A DNA stretch of 64,000 bases from assembly GCF_030272615.1 (NCBI RefSeq), contig NW_026729175.1, positions 31,577 through 95,576 on the forward strand. The letters run 5' to 3'. Position 1 is the stretch's first letter; every line of letters begins with the position of its first letter. A program made the position numbers and the translations under genes. This document shows, piece by piece, positions 13,101-24,624 of the stretch. Origin of the DNA: Cryptomeria japonica. Lineage: Eukaryota; Streptophyta; Pinopsida; Cupressales; Cupressaceae. The notes below the pieces were generated by a model that did no database searches, was not told the origin of the DNA, and was given only the letters and a program-made list of their open reading frames with translations.

Positions 13101-16100
13101 AAGCCCCTGTTTCGGGGCATCAAAATTAGTATTTTGAGGCGCAACAAGGTTTCGAGATGCAAGCCCCGATTCTAGAGCCAGTAGCATCAAAATTCAATTT
13201 TGATGCAAATTATGCTCTTAGAACTCTATTTTAGAAATTGTGCCTCAAAATCCCTAATTTTGGAGCATCAAAATCGATGTTTGGAGGCACAACAAGGTTT
13301 CATGATGCAAGTTCCTTGTTTTGGAGCTTATGCTTCAAAATCTTTGGTTTTGAAGCATCAAAATTGGTGTTTGGAAGCAGAACAAACTTTCAAGACGCAA
13401 GTCCCTATTTCGGACTTCGTAGCGTCAAAATGCAATTTTGATGTACATCATGCTCTTAGAACCTCATTTCGGAGCTTGTGCCTTGAAAGCCATGATTTTG
13501 GAACATCAAAATCAGTGTTTGGAGGCACAACAAGGTTTCAAGAAGCAAGTACCTACTCCAGAGCCTATAGCGTCAAAATTCTATTTTGACGCACATCATT
13601 CTCTTATAAGCTCATTTCGGAGCTTGTGCCTCGAAAGAGTCAGTTTTGGAGCCTCAAAATCAATGTTTCGAGGCACAACAATGTTTCAAGATGCAAGTCA
13701 CGATTCTAGAGTCAATAGCGTCAAAATCTGATTTTGGTGCACATCGTGCTCTTAGAACCTCATTTCGAAGCTTGTGCCTCGAAAGCCCTAGTTTCGGAGC
13801 ATCAAAATTAGTATTTTGAGGCACAACAAGGTTTCAAGATGCAAGCCCCGATTCTAGAGCCAGTAGCATCAAAATTCAGTTTTGATGCAAATTGTGCTCT
13901 TAGAACTCTGTTTTAGAAATTGTGCCTCAAAAGCCGTAGTTTTGGAGCATCAAAATCGATGTTTGGAGGCACAACAAGGTTTCATGATGCAAGTCCTGAT
14001 TCTGGTGTCGGTAGCGTCAAAATTTGATTTTGACGCACATCGTGTTCTTAGAACCTTATTTCGGAGCGTGTGGCTTGAAAGCTCCAGTGTCAAAACATCA
14101 AAATCAATGTTTAAAGGCACAACAAGGTTTCAAGACACAAGTCCCGATTCTCAAGCCAGTAGCATCTAAACACGATTTTGACAAACATGCTTCTTAGAAC
14201 CTGATTTCAGAGGTTGTGCCTCAAAATCCTCGTTTGTGGAGCATAAAAATTAGTGTTTGGACGCAAAACAAGGTTTCAAGGCACAAGTCCCGATTCTAGA
14301 GTCAATAGCGTCAAAATCTGATTTTGATGCACATCGTGCTCTTAGAACCTCATTTCGAAGCTTGTGCCTCGAAAGTCTCAGTTTCGGTGCATCAAAATCA
14401 GTGTTTTGAGGCAAAACAAGGTTTCAAGATCCAAGCCCCGATTCTAGAGATAGTAGCATCTAAATTAAATTTTGATGCACATTGTTCTCTTAGAACCCTG
14501 TGTTATAAATTGTGTCTCAAAAGCCCCAATTTTGGTGCACATCGTGCTCTTGGAACCTCATTTCGAAGCTTGTGCCTTGAAAGCCCCGGTTTCAGAGCAT
14601 AAAAAACAATGTTTTGAGGCACAACAAGGTTTCAAGATGCAAGCCCCAATTCTAGAGCCAGTAGCATCAAAATTTAATTTTGATGCACATTGTGCTCTTA
14701 GAACCCTGCTTTAGAAATTGTGCCTTGAAAGCCCCAGTTTTGGAGCATCAAAATCAATATTTGGAGGAACAACAAGCTTTCAAGATGCAAGTCTTGATTC
14801 TGGAGCCAGTAGCGTCAAAATTTTATATTGACGGACATCGTGCTCTTAGAACCTTGTTTTAGAGGTTATGCCTCAAAATCTCTGGTTTCAAAGCTTCGAA
14901 ATTGGTGTTTGGAGGCAGAACAAGCTTTCAAGACACAAGTCCCTATTTCAGAGCCTGTAGTGTCAAAACGTTATTTTGAGGCACAACATGTTCTTAAAAC
15001 CTCATTTCGGAGCATGTGGCTTGAAAGCTCCAATTTCAAAACATCAAAATCAATGTTTAAAGGCACAACAATGTTTCAAGACACAAGTCCCGATTCTCAA
15101 GCCGATAGCATCCAAACACGATTTTGATAAACATGGTGTTCTTAGAACCTGATTTCAGAGGTTGTGCCTCAAAATCCTCATTTTTGGAGCATAAAAATTA
15201 GTGTTTGGAGGCAAAACAAGGTTTCAAGGCACGAGTCCCGATTCTAGAGTCAATAGCATCAAAATCTCATTTTGATGCACATCGTGCTCTTAGAACCTCA
15301 ATTCGAAGCTTGTGCCTCGAAAGTCCTAGTTTCGGTGAATCAAAATCAGTGTTTTGAGGCAAAACAAGGTTTCAAGATCCAAGCCCCGATTCTAGAGCTA
15401 GTAGCATCTAAATTAAATTTTGATGCACATTGTGCTCTTAGAGCCCTATGTTATAAATTGTGTCTCAAAAGCCCCAATTTTGGATCATTAAAATGGATGT
15501 TTTTAGGCACAACAAGGTTTGAAGATGCAAGTCCTGATTCTGGAGCCAGTAGCGTCAAAATTTGATTTTGACGCACATCCTGTTCTTAGAACCTTGTTTT
15601 GGAGCTTATGCCTCAAAATCTTCAGTTTCGAAGCATCAAAATTGGTGTTTGGAGGTACAACAAGCTTTCAAGATGCAAGTCCCTATTCCAAAGCCTGTAG
15701 TGTCAAAACGTGATTTTGATGCACATCGTGCTCTTAGAACATCGTTTGAGAGCGTGTGGCTCGAAAGCTCCCATTTCAAAAACATCAAATTCAATGTTAA
15801 AAGGCACAACAAGGTTTCAAGACACAAGTCCCGATTCTCAAGCTGATAGCGTCAAAACACGATTTTGACAAACATGGTGTTCTTAGAACCTCATTTCAGA
15901 GGTTTTGTTTCAAAAGCCTCATTTTTGGAGCATAAAAATTAGTATTTGGAGGCACAACAAGGTTTCAAGAAACAAGTCCCAATTCCAGAGTCGGTAGCGT
16001 TAAAACGCAATTTTTATAAACATCGTGCTCTTAGGACCTCATTTCAGAGCTTGTGCCTTGAAAGCCCTAATTTTGGAACATCAAAATCAATGTTTTGAGG

Positions 16101-16280
16101 CATAACAAGTTTCCAAGAAGCAAGTTCCTATTCTGGAGCATGTAGCGTCAAAATTCTATTTTGACGCACATCATTCTCTTAGAAGATCATTTCAGAGCTT
16201 GTGCCTCGAAAGACATAGTTTTGGATCATCAAAATTAATGTTTTGAGGCACAACCAGGTTTCAAGATGCAAGCCTCGATT
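10118..16280 (+). repeat. 148-bp satellite array, sense block 2
   Basis: About 6.2 kb in sense orientation. It opens abruptly in the middle of a monomer (ATCAAAATTGGTGTTTGG) after an antisense H/I-type boundary, and contains I-like monomers at about 10200-10345. Well-formed runs include A 12610, B 12758, C 12906, D 13054, E 13202, then after an E/F fusion B 13440, C 13588, D 13736, E 13884. A 948-bp local repeat unit is present at 14033-15480. No gene is present. Confidence 0.95.
14033..15480 (+). repeat. Two tandem copies of a 948-bp higher-order unit
   Basis: 14033-14532 and 14979-15480 match at an offset of about 946-948 bp. Shared private variants are CTGATTTCAGAGGTTGTGCC in the A monomer, GCAAAACAAGGTTTCAAGATCC in D, GTTATAAATTGTGTCTC in E, and CATCTAAAC or CATCCAAAC in the G tail. 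The first copy has lost about 2 bp at the A start (ACATGCTTCTT). This is a recent higher-order duplication of a shortened unit in which several monomers are fused. Confidence 0.8.
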
Positions 16281-19200
16281 CTAAAACAGGGTTCTAAGAG
16301 CACAATGTGCATCAAAATTGAATTTTGATGCTACTAGCTCTAGAATCGGGGCTTGCATCATGAAACCTTGTTGTGCCAAAAAACACTGTTTTGATGCTCC
16401 GAAACCAGGGCTTTCGAGGCACAAGCTTCGAAATGAGGTTCTAAGAGCACGATGTGCGGTAAAATCAGATTTTGATGCTATTGACTCTAGAATCGGGACT
16501 TGCATCTTGAAACCTTGTTGTGCCTCCAAACATTGATTTTGATGCTCTCAAACCGGAGCTTTTGACGGACAAGCTCCTAAATAAGGTTCTAAGAGCACAA
16601 TGTGCTTCAAAATCGCATTTTGACACTACCGGATCTAGAATCGGGACTTGTGTCTTCAAACCTTGTTGTGCCTCCAAACACCAATTTTTATATTCCGAAA
16701 CCGGCGCGTTCGAGGTGCAAGCTTCGAAACCAAATGTTGATGCTACCAGCATGAGAATTGGGACTTGCATCTTGAAACCTTGTTGTGCCTCCAAACAATG
16801 CTTTCCATGTTCCAAAATCATGGCTTTCAAGGCAAAAGCTCCGAAATGAGGTTCCAAGAGCACAACGTACTTCAAAATTGCGTTTTGACGCTACCGACTC
16901 TGGAATTGGGACTTGTGTCTTGAAACCTTGTTGTGCCTCCAAACACTAATTTTTATGCTCCTAAAATGAGGCTTTTGAGGCACAACCTCGGAAATGAGGT
17001 TCTAAGAACACCATGTTTGTCAAAATTGTGTTTTGACGCTATTAGCTTGAGAATTGGTACTTGTGTCTTAAAACCTTGTTGTTCCTTTAAACATTGATTT
17101 TGATGTTTTGAAACTAGAGCTTTCGAGCCACACGCTCCAAAACAAGGTTCTAAGAGCACGATGTGCATCAAAATCATGTTTTGACACTACAGAGTCTGGA
17201 ATAGGGACTTGTGTCTTGAAAGCTTGTTGCGCCTCACCAATTTTGATGCTTTGAAACCGAAGATTTTGAGGCATAGGCTCCAAAACAAGGTTCTAAGAGC
17301 ACAATGTGCGTCAAAATCAAAAGCCTCCAAACATTGATTTTGACGCTCGAAAACTGGGTCTTTCGAGCCACAAGCTCTGAAATTACCTTCTAAGAGAATG
17401 ATGTGCATCAAAATGAAATTTTGGCGCTAGAGGCTCTGGAATAGGGACTTGATTATTTAAACCTTGTTGTGCCTTTAAACATTGTTTTTGATGTTTTGAA
17501 ATTGGAGCTTTCGAGACACACGCTCCGAAACGAGGTTCTAAGAGCACAATGTGAATCAAAATGACATTTTGACACTACAGGCTCCAGAATAGGGACTTGC
17601 ATCTTGAAAGCTTGTTCTGCCTCCGAACGCCAATTTTGATGCTTCAAAACTAAAGATTTTGAGGCATAAGCTCCAAAACAAGGTTCTAAGATCACGATGT
17701 TTGTCAAAATCAAATTTTTATGATACCGGCTCCAGAATCAAGACTTGCATCTTGAAACCTTGTTGTGCTTACAAACATCGATTTTGATGCTCCAAAACTA
17801 GGGCTTTTGAGGCACAATTCTAAAACAGGGTGCTAAGAGGACAATGTGCATCAAAATCGAATTTTGATGCTATTGGCTCTAGTCGGGGCTTGCATCTTGA
17901 AACCTTGTTGTGCCTCAAAACACTGATTTTGATGCTTTGAAACCTGGGCTTTCGAGGCACACGCTTCAAAATGAAGTTTTAAGAGCACGATGTACGCCAA
18001 AATCAAATTTTGACGCTATTGACTTTTGAATCGGGGCTTGCATCTTGAAACCTTGTTGTGCCTCGAAACATTGATTTTGACGCTCCTAAACTTTGTCTTT
18101 CGAGGCACAAGCTCCGAAATGAGCTTCTAAGATAATGATGTGTGTCACAATGTAATTTTGACACTACAGGCTCTGGAATAGGGACTTGCATCTTGAAAAC
18201 TTGTTGTGCCTCCACACACTGATTTTGATGTTCCAAAATCAAGGCTTCCAAGGCACAAGCTCCGAAATGAGGTTCTAAGAGCATGATGTACATCAAAATT
18301 GCATTTTGACGCTACTGACTATGGAATTGGGTCTTGTGTCTTGAAACCTTGTTGTGCCTCTAAACACTAAATTTTATGCTCCAAAAATGAGGATTTTGAG
18401 GCACAACCTCTGAAATGAGGTTCTAAGAACACCATGTTTGTCAAAATCATGTTTTGACACTATCAGCTTGAGAATTGGGACTTGTGTATTGAAACCTTGT
18501 TGTGCTTTTAAATATTGATTTCATGTTTTGAAACTCGAGCTTTCAAGCCACACGCTCTGAAACGAGGTTCTAAGAGCACGATGTGCATCAAAATCACATT
18601 TTGACACTACAGGCTCTGGAATAGGGACTTGCATCTTGAAAGCTTGTTATGCCTCCAAACACCAATTTGTATTCTTCGAAACCAAAGATTTTGAGCCATA
18701 AGCTCCACAACATTCTAAGAACACGATGTGCGTGAAAATCAAATTTTGACGCTACCGGCTCCAGAATCAGGACTTGCATCTTGAAACCTTGTTGTGCTTC
18801 CAAACATCAATTTTGATGCTCCAAAACTGAGGCTTTTGAGGCACAATTTCTAAAACAGGGTTCTAACAGCACAATGTGCATAAAAATTAGATTTTGATGC
18901 TATTGGCTCTAGAATCGGGGCTTGCATCTTCAAACCTTGTTGTGCCTCAAAACACTGATTTGAGCACGATGTGCGCAAAAATCAGATTTTCACACTATTG
19001 ACTCTAGAATCAGGACTTGCATCTTGAAACCTTGTTGTGCCTCCAAACATTGATTTTGATGCTCCGAAATGATCTCCAAACATTGATTTTGATGCTCCAA
19101 AAATGAGGATTTTGAGGCACAACCTCCAAACTGGGGATTTCGAGGCACAAGCTTTGAAATAAGGTTCTAAGAGCAAGATGTGCTCCAAAATCATATATTG

Positions 19201-22200
19201 ATGCTATTGACTCTAGAATCGAGACTTGCATCTTGAAACCTTGTTGTGCCTCCAAACATTGATTTTGATGCTCCAAAACTGGGTCTTTCAAAGCACAAGC
19301 TCGGAAATCTTTGTGCCTCAAAACATTCATTTTTAACGCTATGAGCTTGAGAATCGGGACTTGTGTCTTAACCTTGTTGTGCCTTTAAACATTGATTTTG
19401 ATATTTTGAAACTAGAGCTTTCGAGCCACACGCTCCAAAATGCGGTTCTAAGAGCACGATGTGCATCAAAATCACGATTTGACACTACAGGATCCGGAAT
19501 AGGGACTTGCATCTTGAAAGCTTCTTGTGTCTCCAAACACCAATTTTCATGCTTCGAAACTGAAGATTTTGCGGCATAAGCTTCAAAATAAGGTTCTAAG
19601 AGCACAATGTGTGTCAAAATCAAATTTTGATGCTACTCGCTCGAGACTCAGGACTTACATCTTGCAACCTTCTTGTGCCTCAAAACACTAGTTTTGATGC
19701 TCCAAAACGGCTTTCGAAGCTCAAGCTTCGAAATGATGTTCTAAGAGGACGATGTGTGCTAAAATCAGATTTTGACGCGATTGACTCTAGAATCGAGACT
19801 TGCATCTTGAAACCTTCTTGTGCCTCCAACCATTGATTTTGATGATCCAAAACTAGGTTTTTTGAGGCACAAGCTCCGAAATGAGCTTCTAAGAGAATGA
19901 TGTGGATCAAAATGGAATTTTGACACTATAGGATCCAGTATAGGGACTTGCTTCTTTACACCTTGTTGTGCCTCCAAACACTGATTTTGATGTTCCAAAA
20001 TCAGGGCTTTCAAGGCACAAGCTCCGAAATGAGGTTCTAAGAGCATGATGTACATAAAAATTGTGTTTTCATGCTACTGACTCTAGAATTGGGACTTGTT
20101 TCTTGAAACCTTCTTGTGCCTCCAAACACTAATTTTTATGCTCCAAAAACGAGGCTTTTGAGGCACAACCTTCGAAATCAGGTTCTAAGAACACCATGTT
20201 TGTCAAAATCGTGTTTTGACGCTATTAGCTTGAGAATTGGGACTTGTGTCTTGAAACCTTGTTGTGCCTTTAAACATTGATTTTGATGTTTTGAAACAAG
20301 AGCTTTCGAGCCACATGCTACAAAACGAGGTTCTAAGAGCACGATGTGGAAAAAAATCACATTTTGACACTACAGGTTCGGAAATAGGGACTTGCGTCTT
20401 GAAAGCTTGTTGTGCCTCGAAACACCAATTTTGATGGTTTGAAACTAAAGATTTTGAGGCATAAGCTCCAAAACAAGGTTCTAAGAGAACGATGTGCGTC
20501 AAAATCAAATTTTGACGCTACCGGCTCTAAAATCGGGACTTTCATCTTTAAACCTTGTTGTGCCTCCAAACATCGATTTTGATGCTCCAAAACTGGGGCT
20601 TTTAAGGCACAATTTCTAAAACAGGGTTCTAACAATGTGCATCAAAATTCAATTTTGATGCTACTGGTTCTAGAATCGGGGCTTGCATCTTGAAACTTTG
20701 TTGTGCCAAAAAAACAATGATTTTGAGGCAAAAGCTTTGAAATGCCATTCTAAGAGCACGATGTGCGCCAAAATCAAATTTTGACGCTATTGACTCTAAA
20801 ATCAGTACTTGCATCTTGAAACCTTGTTGTGCCTCGAAACCTCCGAAATGACGTTCTAAGAACATCATGTTTGTCAAAATCCTGTTTTGAAGCTATCAGC
20901 TTGAGAATCGGGACTTGTGTCTTGAAACCCTGTTGTGCCTTTAAACATTGATTTTGATGTTTTGAAATTGGAGCTTTCGAGACACACGCTCCGAAATGAG
21001 GTTCTAAGAGCACGATGTGAATCAAAATAACATTTTTACACTATAGGCTCCAGAATAGGGACTTGCGTCTTGAAAACTTGTTCTGCCTCCAAACGCCAAT
21101 TTTGATGCTTCAAAACTAAAGATTTTGAGGCATAAGCGCCAAAACAAGGTTCTAAGAGCACGATGTCCGTCAAAATGAAATTTTGATGATACTGGCTCCA
21201 GAATCAAGACTTGCATCTTGAAACCTTATTGTGCTTACAAACATCAATTTTGATGCTAAAAAACTAGGGCTTTTGAGGCACAATTTCTAAAACAGGGTTC
21301 GAAGAGCACAATGTGGATGCTACTGCCTCTAAAATCGGGGCTTGTATTTTGAAACCTTCTTGTGCCTCAAAAAACTGATTTTGATACTTCGAAACCGGGG
21401 CTTTTGAGGAACAAGCTTCGAAATGAGGGTCTAAGAGCATGATGTGTACCAAAATCAAATTTTGATGCTATTGACTATAGAATCAGGACTTGCATCTTGA
21501 AACCTTGTTGTGCCTCGAAACATTGATTTTGACGCTCCAAAACTGGGTCTTTTGAGGTACAAGCTCTGAAATGAGCTTCTAAGAGAATGATGTGTGTCAA
21601 AATGTAATTTCGACACTACAGGCTCCGGAATAGGGACTTGCTTCTTGGAAACTTGTTGTGCCTCCAAACACTAATTTTATGTTCCAAAATCAAAGCTTTC
21701 AAAGCACAAGCTCTGAAATGACGTTCTAAGAGCATGATGTACATCAAAATTGCGTTTTGACACTACCGACTCTGGAATTGGGTTTTGTGTCTTGAAACCT
21801 TGTCGTGCCTCCAAACACTAATTTTTATGCTCCAAAAAGGAGGCTTTTCAGGCACAACCTCCGAAATGAGGTTCTAAGAACACCATGTTTGTCAAAATCG
21901 TGTTTTGACGCTATCAGCTTGAGAATTGGGACTTGTGTCTTGAAACCTTGTTGTGCCTTTAAACATTGATTTTGATGTTTTGAAACTAGATCTTTCAAGC
22001 CACACGCTCCAAAACAAGGTTCTAAGAGCATGATGTGCATCAAAATCACGTTTTGACACTACAGGCTCCAGAATAGGGACTTACGTCTTGAAAGCTTGTT
22101 ATGCCTCCAAACACAAATTTTGATGCTTCAAAACCGATGATTTTGAGGCATAAGCTCCAGAATAAGGGTCTAAGAGCACGATGTGCGTCAAAATCAAATT

Positions 22201-22456
22201 TTGATGCTACTGGCTCCAAAGTCAGGACTTGCATGTTGAAACCTTGTTGTGCCTCCAAATATCGATTTTGATGCTCCAAAACCAGGGCTTTTGAATCACA
22301 ATTTCCAGGAAAAAGCTCCAAAATGATCTTCTAAGAGAATAATGTGCGTCAATATAGAATTTTGACGCTACAGGCTCTGTAATAGGGACTTGCTTCTTGA
22401 AACCTTGTTGTGCCTCCAAACATTGATTTTGATGTTCCCAAATCAGGGCCTTCAAG
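16281..22456 (-). repeat. 148-bp satellite array, antisense block 2
   Basis: About 6.2 kb in antisense orientation. It starts at a junction where sense and antisense phases share TTCTA (16279-16283) and ends in a B-type monomer at TTCAAG (22451-22456). I- and H-like monomers lie around 16560-16720. Internal deletions fuse monomers, for example at 17318-17325, 18960 and 20830-20845. A short tandem duplication lies at 19041-19106. GACTTGATTATTTAAACC at 17445 is close to a rare variant seen at 2009 and 33849. No gene is present. Confidence 0.95.
19041..19106 (-). repeat. 33-bp tandem duplication inside a monomer
   Basis: CTCCAAACATTGATTTTGAT occurs at 19041 and again at 19074, giving two adjacent 33-bp copies. 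The region just downstream (19107-19135) carries an A-like CAAAAATGAGG segment that is out of place. The patch therefore looks like a small slippage or template-switch scar. Confidence 0.7.
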
Positions 22457-23553
22457 ATAGCGTCAAAACATGATTTTGACAAACATGGTGTTCTTAGAAC
22501 CTCATTTCGAAGGTTGTGCCTCAAACTCCTCATTTTTGGAGCATCAAGATCAATTTTTGGAGCTCATTTCGGAGCTTGTGCCTTGAAAGACCCAGTTTTG
22601 GAGCATCAAAATCAATGTTTGGAGGCACAACAAGGTTTCAAGATGCAAGTCCTGATTCTAGAGTCAATAGCGTCAAAATCTGGTTTTGGCGCACATCGTG
22701 CTCAAATTAGTGTTTTGAGGCACAACAAGGTTTCAAGATGCAAGCCCCAATTCTGGAGCCTTTATTGTCAAAACGTGATTTTGAAGCACATCGTGCTCTT
22801 CGAACCTCATTTCGGAGCGTGTGGCTCCAAAGGTCCATTTTCAAAACATCAAAATCAATATTTAAAGGCATAACAAGGTTTCAAGACACAAGTCCCTATT
22901 CTCAAGCTGATGGTGTCAAAACACGATTTTGACAAACATGGTGTTCTTAGAACCTCATTTCAGAGGTTGTGTTTCAAAAGCCTCATTTTTGGAGAATAAA
23001 AATTAGTGTTTGAAGGCACGACAAGTTTCAAGACAAAAGTCCCAGTTCCAAAGTCGGTAGCGTCAAAACGCAATTTTGATGTATATCGTGCTCTTAGAAC
23101 CTCATTTCAGAGCTTGTGCCTTGAAAGCCCTGATTTTGGAACATAAAAATTAGTGTTTGGAGGTACAACAAGGTTTCAAGAAACAAGTCCCTATTCCGGA
23201 GCCTGTAGCATCAAAATTCCATTTTGATGCACATCATTCTCTTAGAAGCTCATTTCAGAACTTGTGTCTTGACAGACCTAGTTTTGGAGCGTCAAAATCA
23301 ATGTTTCGAGGCACAACAAGGTTTCAAGATGCAAGCCCTGATTCTAGATCTAGTAACATCAAAATTCAATTTTGATCCACATTGTGCTCGTAGAACCCTA
23401 TTTTAGAAATTGTGCCTCAAAAGCCCCAGTTTTGGAGCATCAAAATCGATGTTTGGAGGCACAACAAGGTTTCAAGATGCAAGTCCCGATTCTCAAGTTG
23501 ATAGAATCAAAACACGATTATGGAGCCAGTAGCATCAAAATTTGATTTTGACG
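22457..23553 (+). repeat. 148-bp satellite array, sense block 3
   Basis: A short sense block of about 1.1 kb between two antisense blocks. It begins in a G tail (ATAGCGTCAAAACATG) and ends just after an E/F boundary (TTTTGACG). It contains characteristic rearrangements: an A/C fusion at about 22555-22565 (GGAGCTCATTTCGGAGC), a D truncation near 22700, and a G/E fusion at about 23518. All three are repeated at 31586-32683, so this block is the left part of a large duplication. No gene is present. Confidence 0.93.
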
Positions 23554-24624
23554 AGCAGGATGTGCACCAAAATCAGATTTTGATGCTTTTGACTCAAGAA
23601 TCAGGACTTGCATCTGGAAACCTTGTTGTGCCTCCAAACATTGATTTTGATGCTCCAAAACTGGGTCTTTTGAGGCAGAAGCTCTGAAATGAGCTTTTAA
23701 GAGAATGATGTGAGTGAAAATGAAATTTTGACCCTACAGGCTCCAGAATAGAGACTTGCTTGTTGAAACCTTGTTGTGCTTCCAAACACTGATTTTGATG
23801 TTCCAAAATAGGGCTTTCAAGGCACAAGCTCCGAAATGAGGTTCTAAGAGCACGATGTACATCAAAATTGTGTTTTGACGTTACCAACTTTGGAATTGGG
23901 ACTTGTGTCTTGAAACCTTGTTGTGTCTCCAAACACTAATTTTTATGCTCCAAAAATGATGATTTTGAGGCACAACCTCCGAAATGAGGTTCTAAGAACA
24001 CTATATTTGTCAAAATCTTGTTTTGACGCTATCAGCTTGAGAATCGAGACTTGTATCTTGAAACCTTGTTGTGCCTTTAAACATTGATTTTGATGTTTTG
24101 AAACTGGAGCTTTCGAGCCACACACTGCGAAACGAGGTTCTAAGAGCACGATGCACATCAAAATCACGTTTCGACACTACAGGCTCCAAAATAGGGACTT
24201 TCGTCTTGAATGCTTGTTGTGCCTCCAAAGACCAATTTTGATGCTTTGAAACATTGTTGTGCCTGCAAACATCGATTTTGATTCTCCAAAACTGGGGCTT
24301 TTGAGGCACAATTTCTAAAATAGGGTTCTAAGAGCACAATATGAATCAAAATTGAATTTTGATGCTACTGGCTCTAGAATTGGGGCTTGCATCTTGAAAC
24401 GTTGTTGTGCCAAACAACAATAATTTTGATGCTCCGAAACCGGGGCTTTCGAGGCACAAGCTTTGAAATGAGGTTCTAAGAGCATGATGTACGCCAAAAT
24501 CAGATTTTGCTGCTATTGACTCTAGAATCAGGACTTCAATCTTGAAACCTTGTTGTGCCTACAAACATTGATTTTGATGCTACCTGCTCTAGAATCGGGG
24601 CTTGCATCTTGAAACCTTGTTGTT
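23554..24624 (-). repeat. 148-bp satellite array, antisense block 3
   Basis: A short antisense block of about 1.1 kb. It begins with AGCAGGATGTGC directly after sense TTTTGACG, and ends at CCTTGTTGTT, where sense CTGATTCTAAAGTC takes over. It is a copy of the left part of the antisense block at 32684-34048. An internal deletion of about 110 bp at about 24246-24252 fuses an F and an E monomer and is shared with the 33.35-kb copy. No gene is present. Confidence 0.92.
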
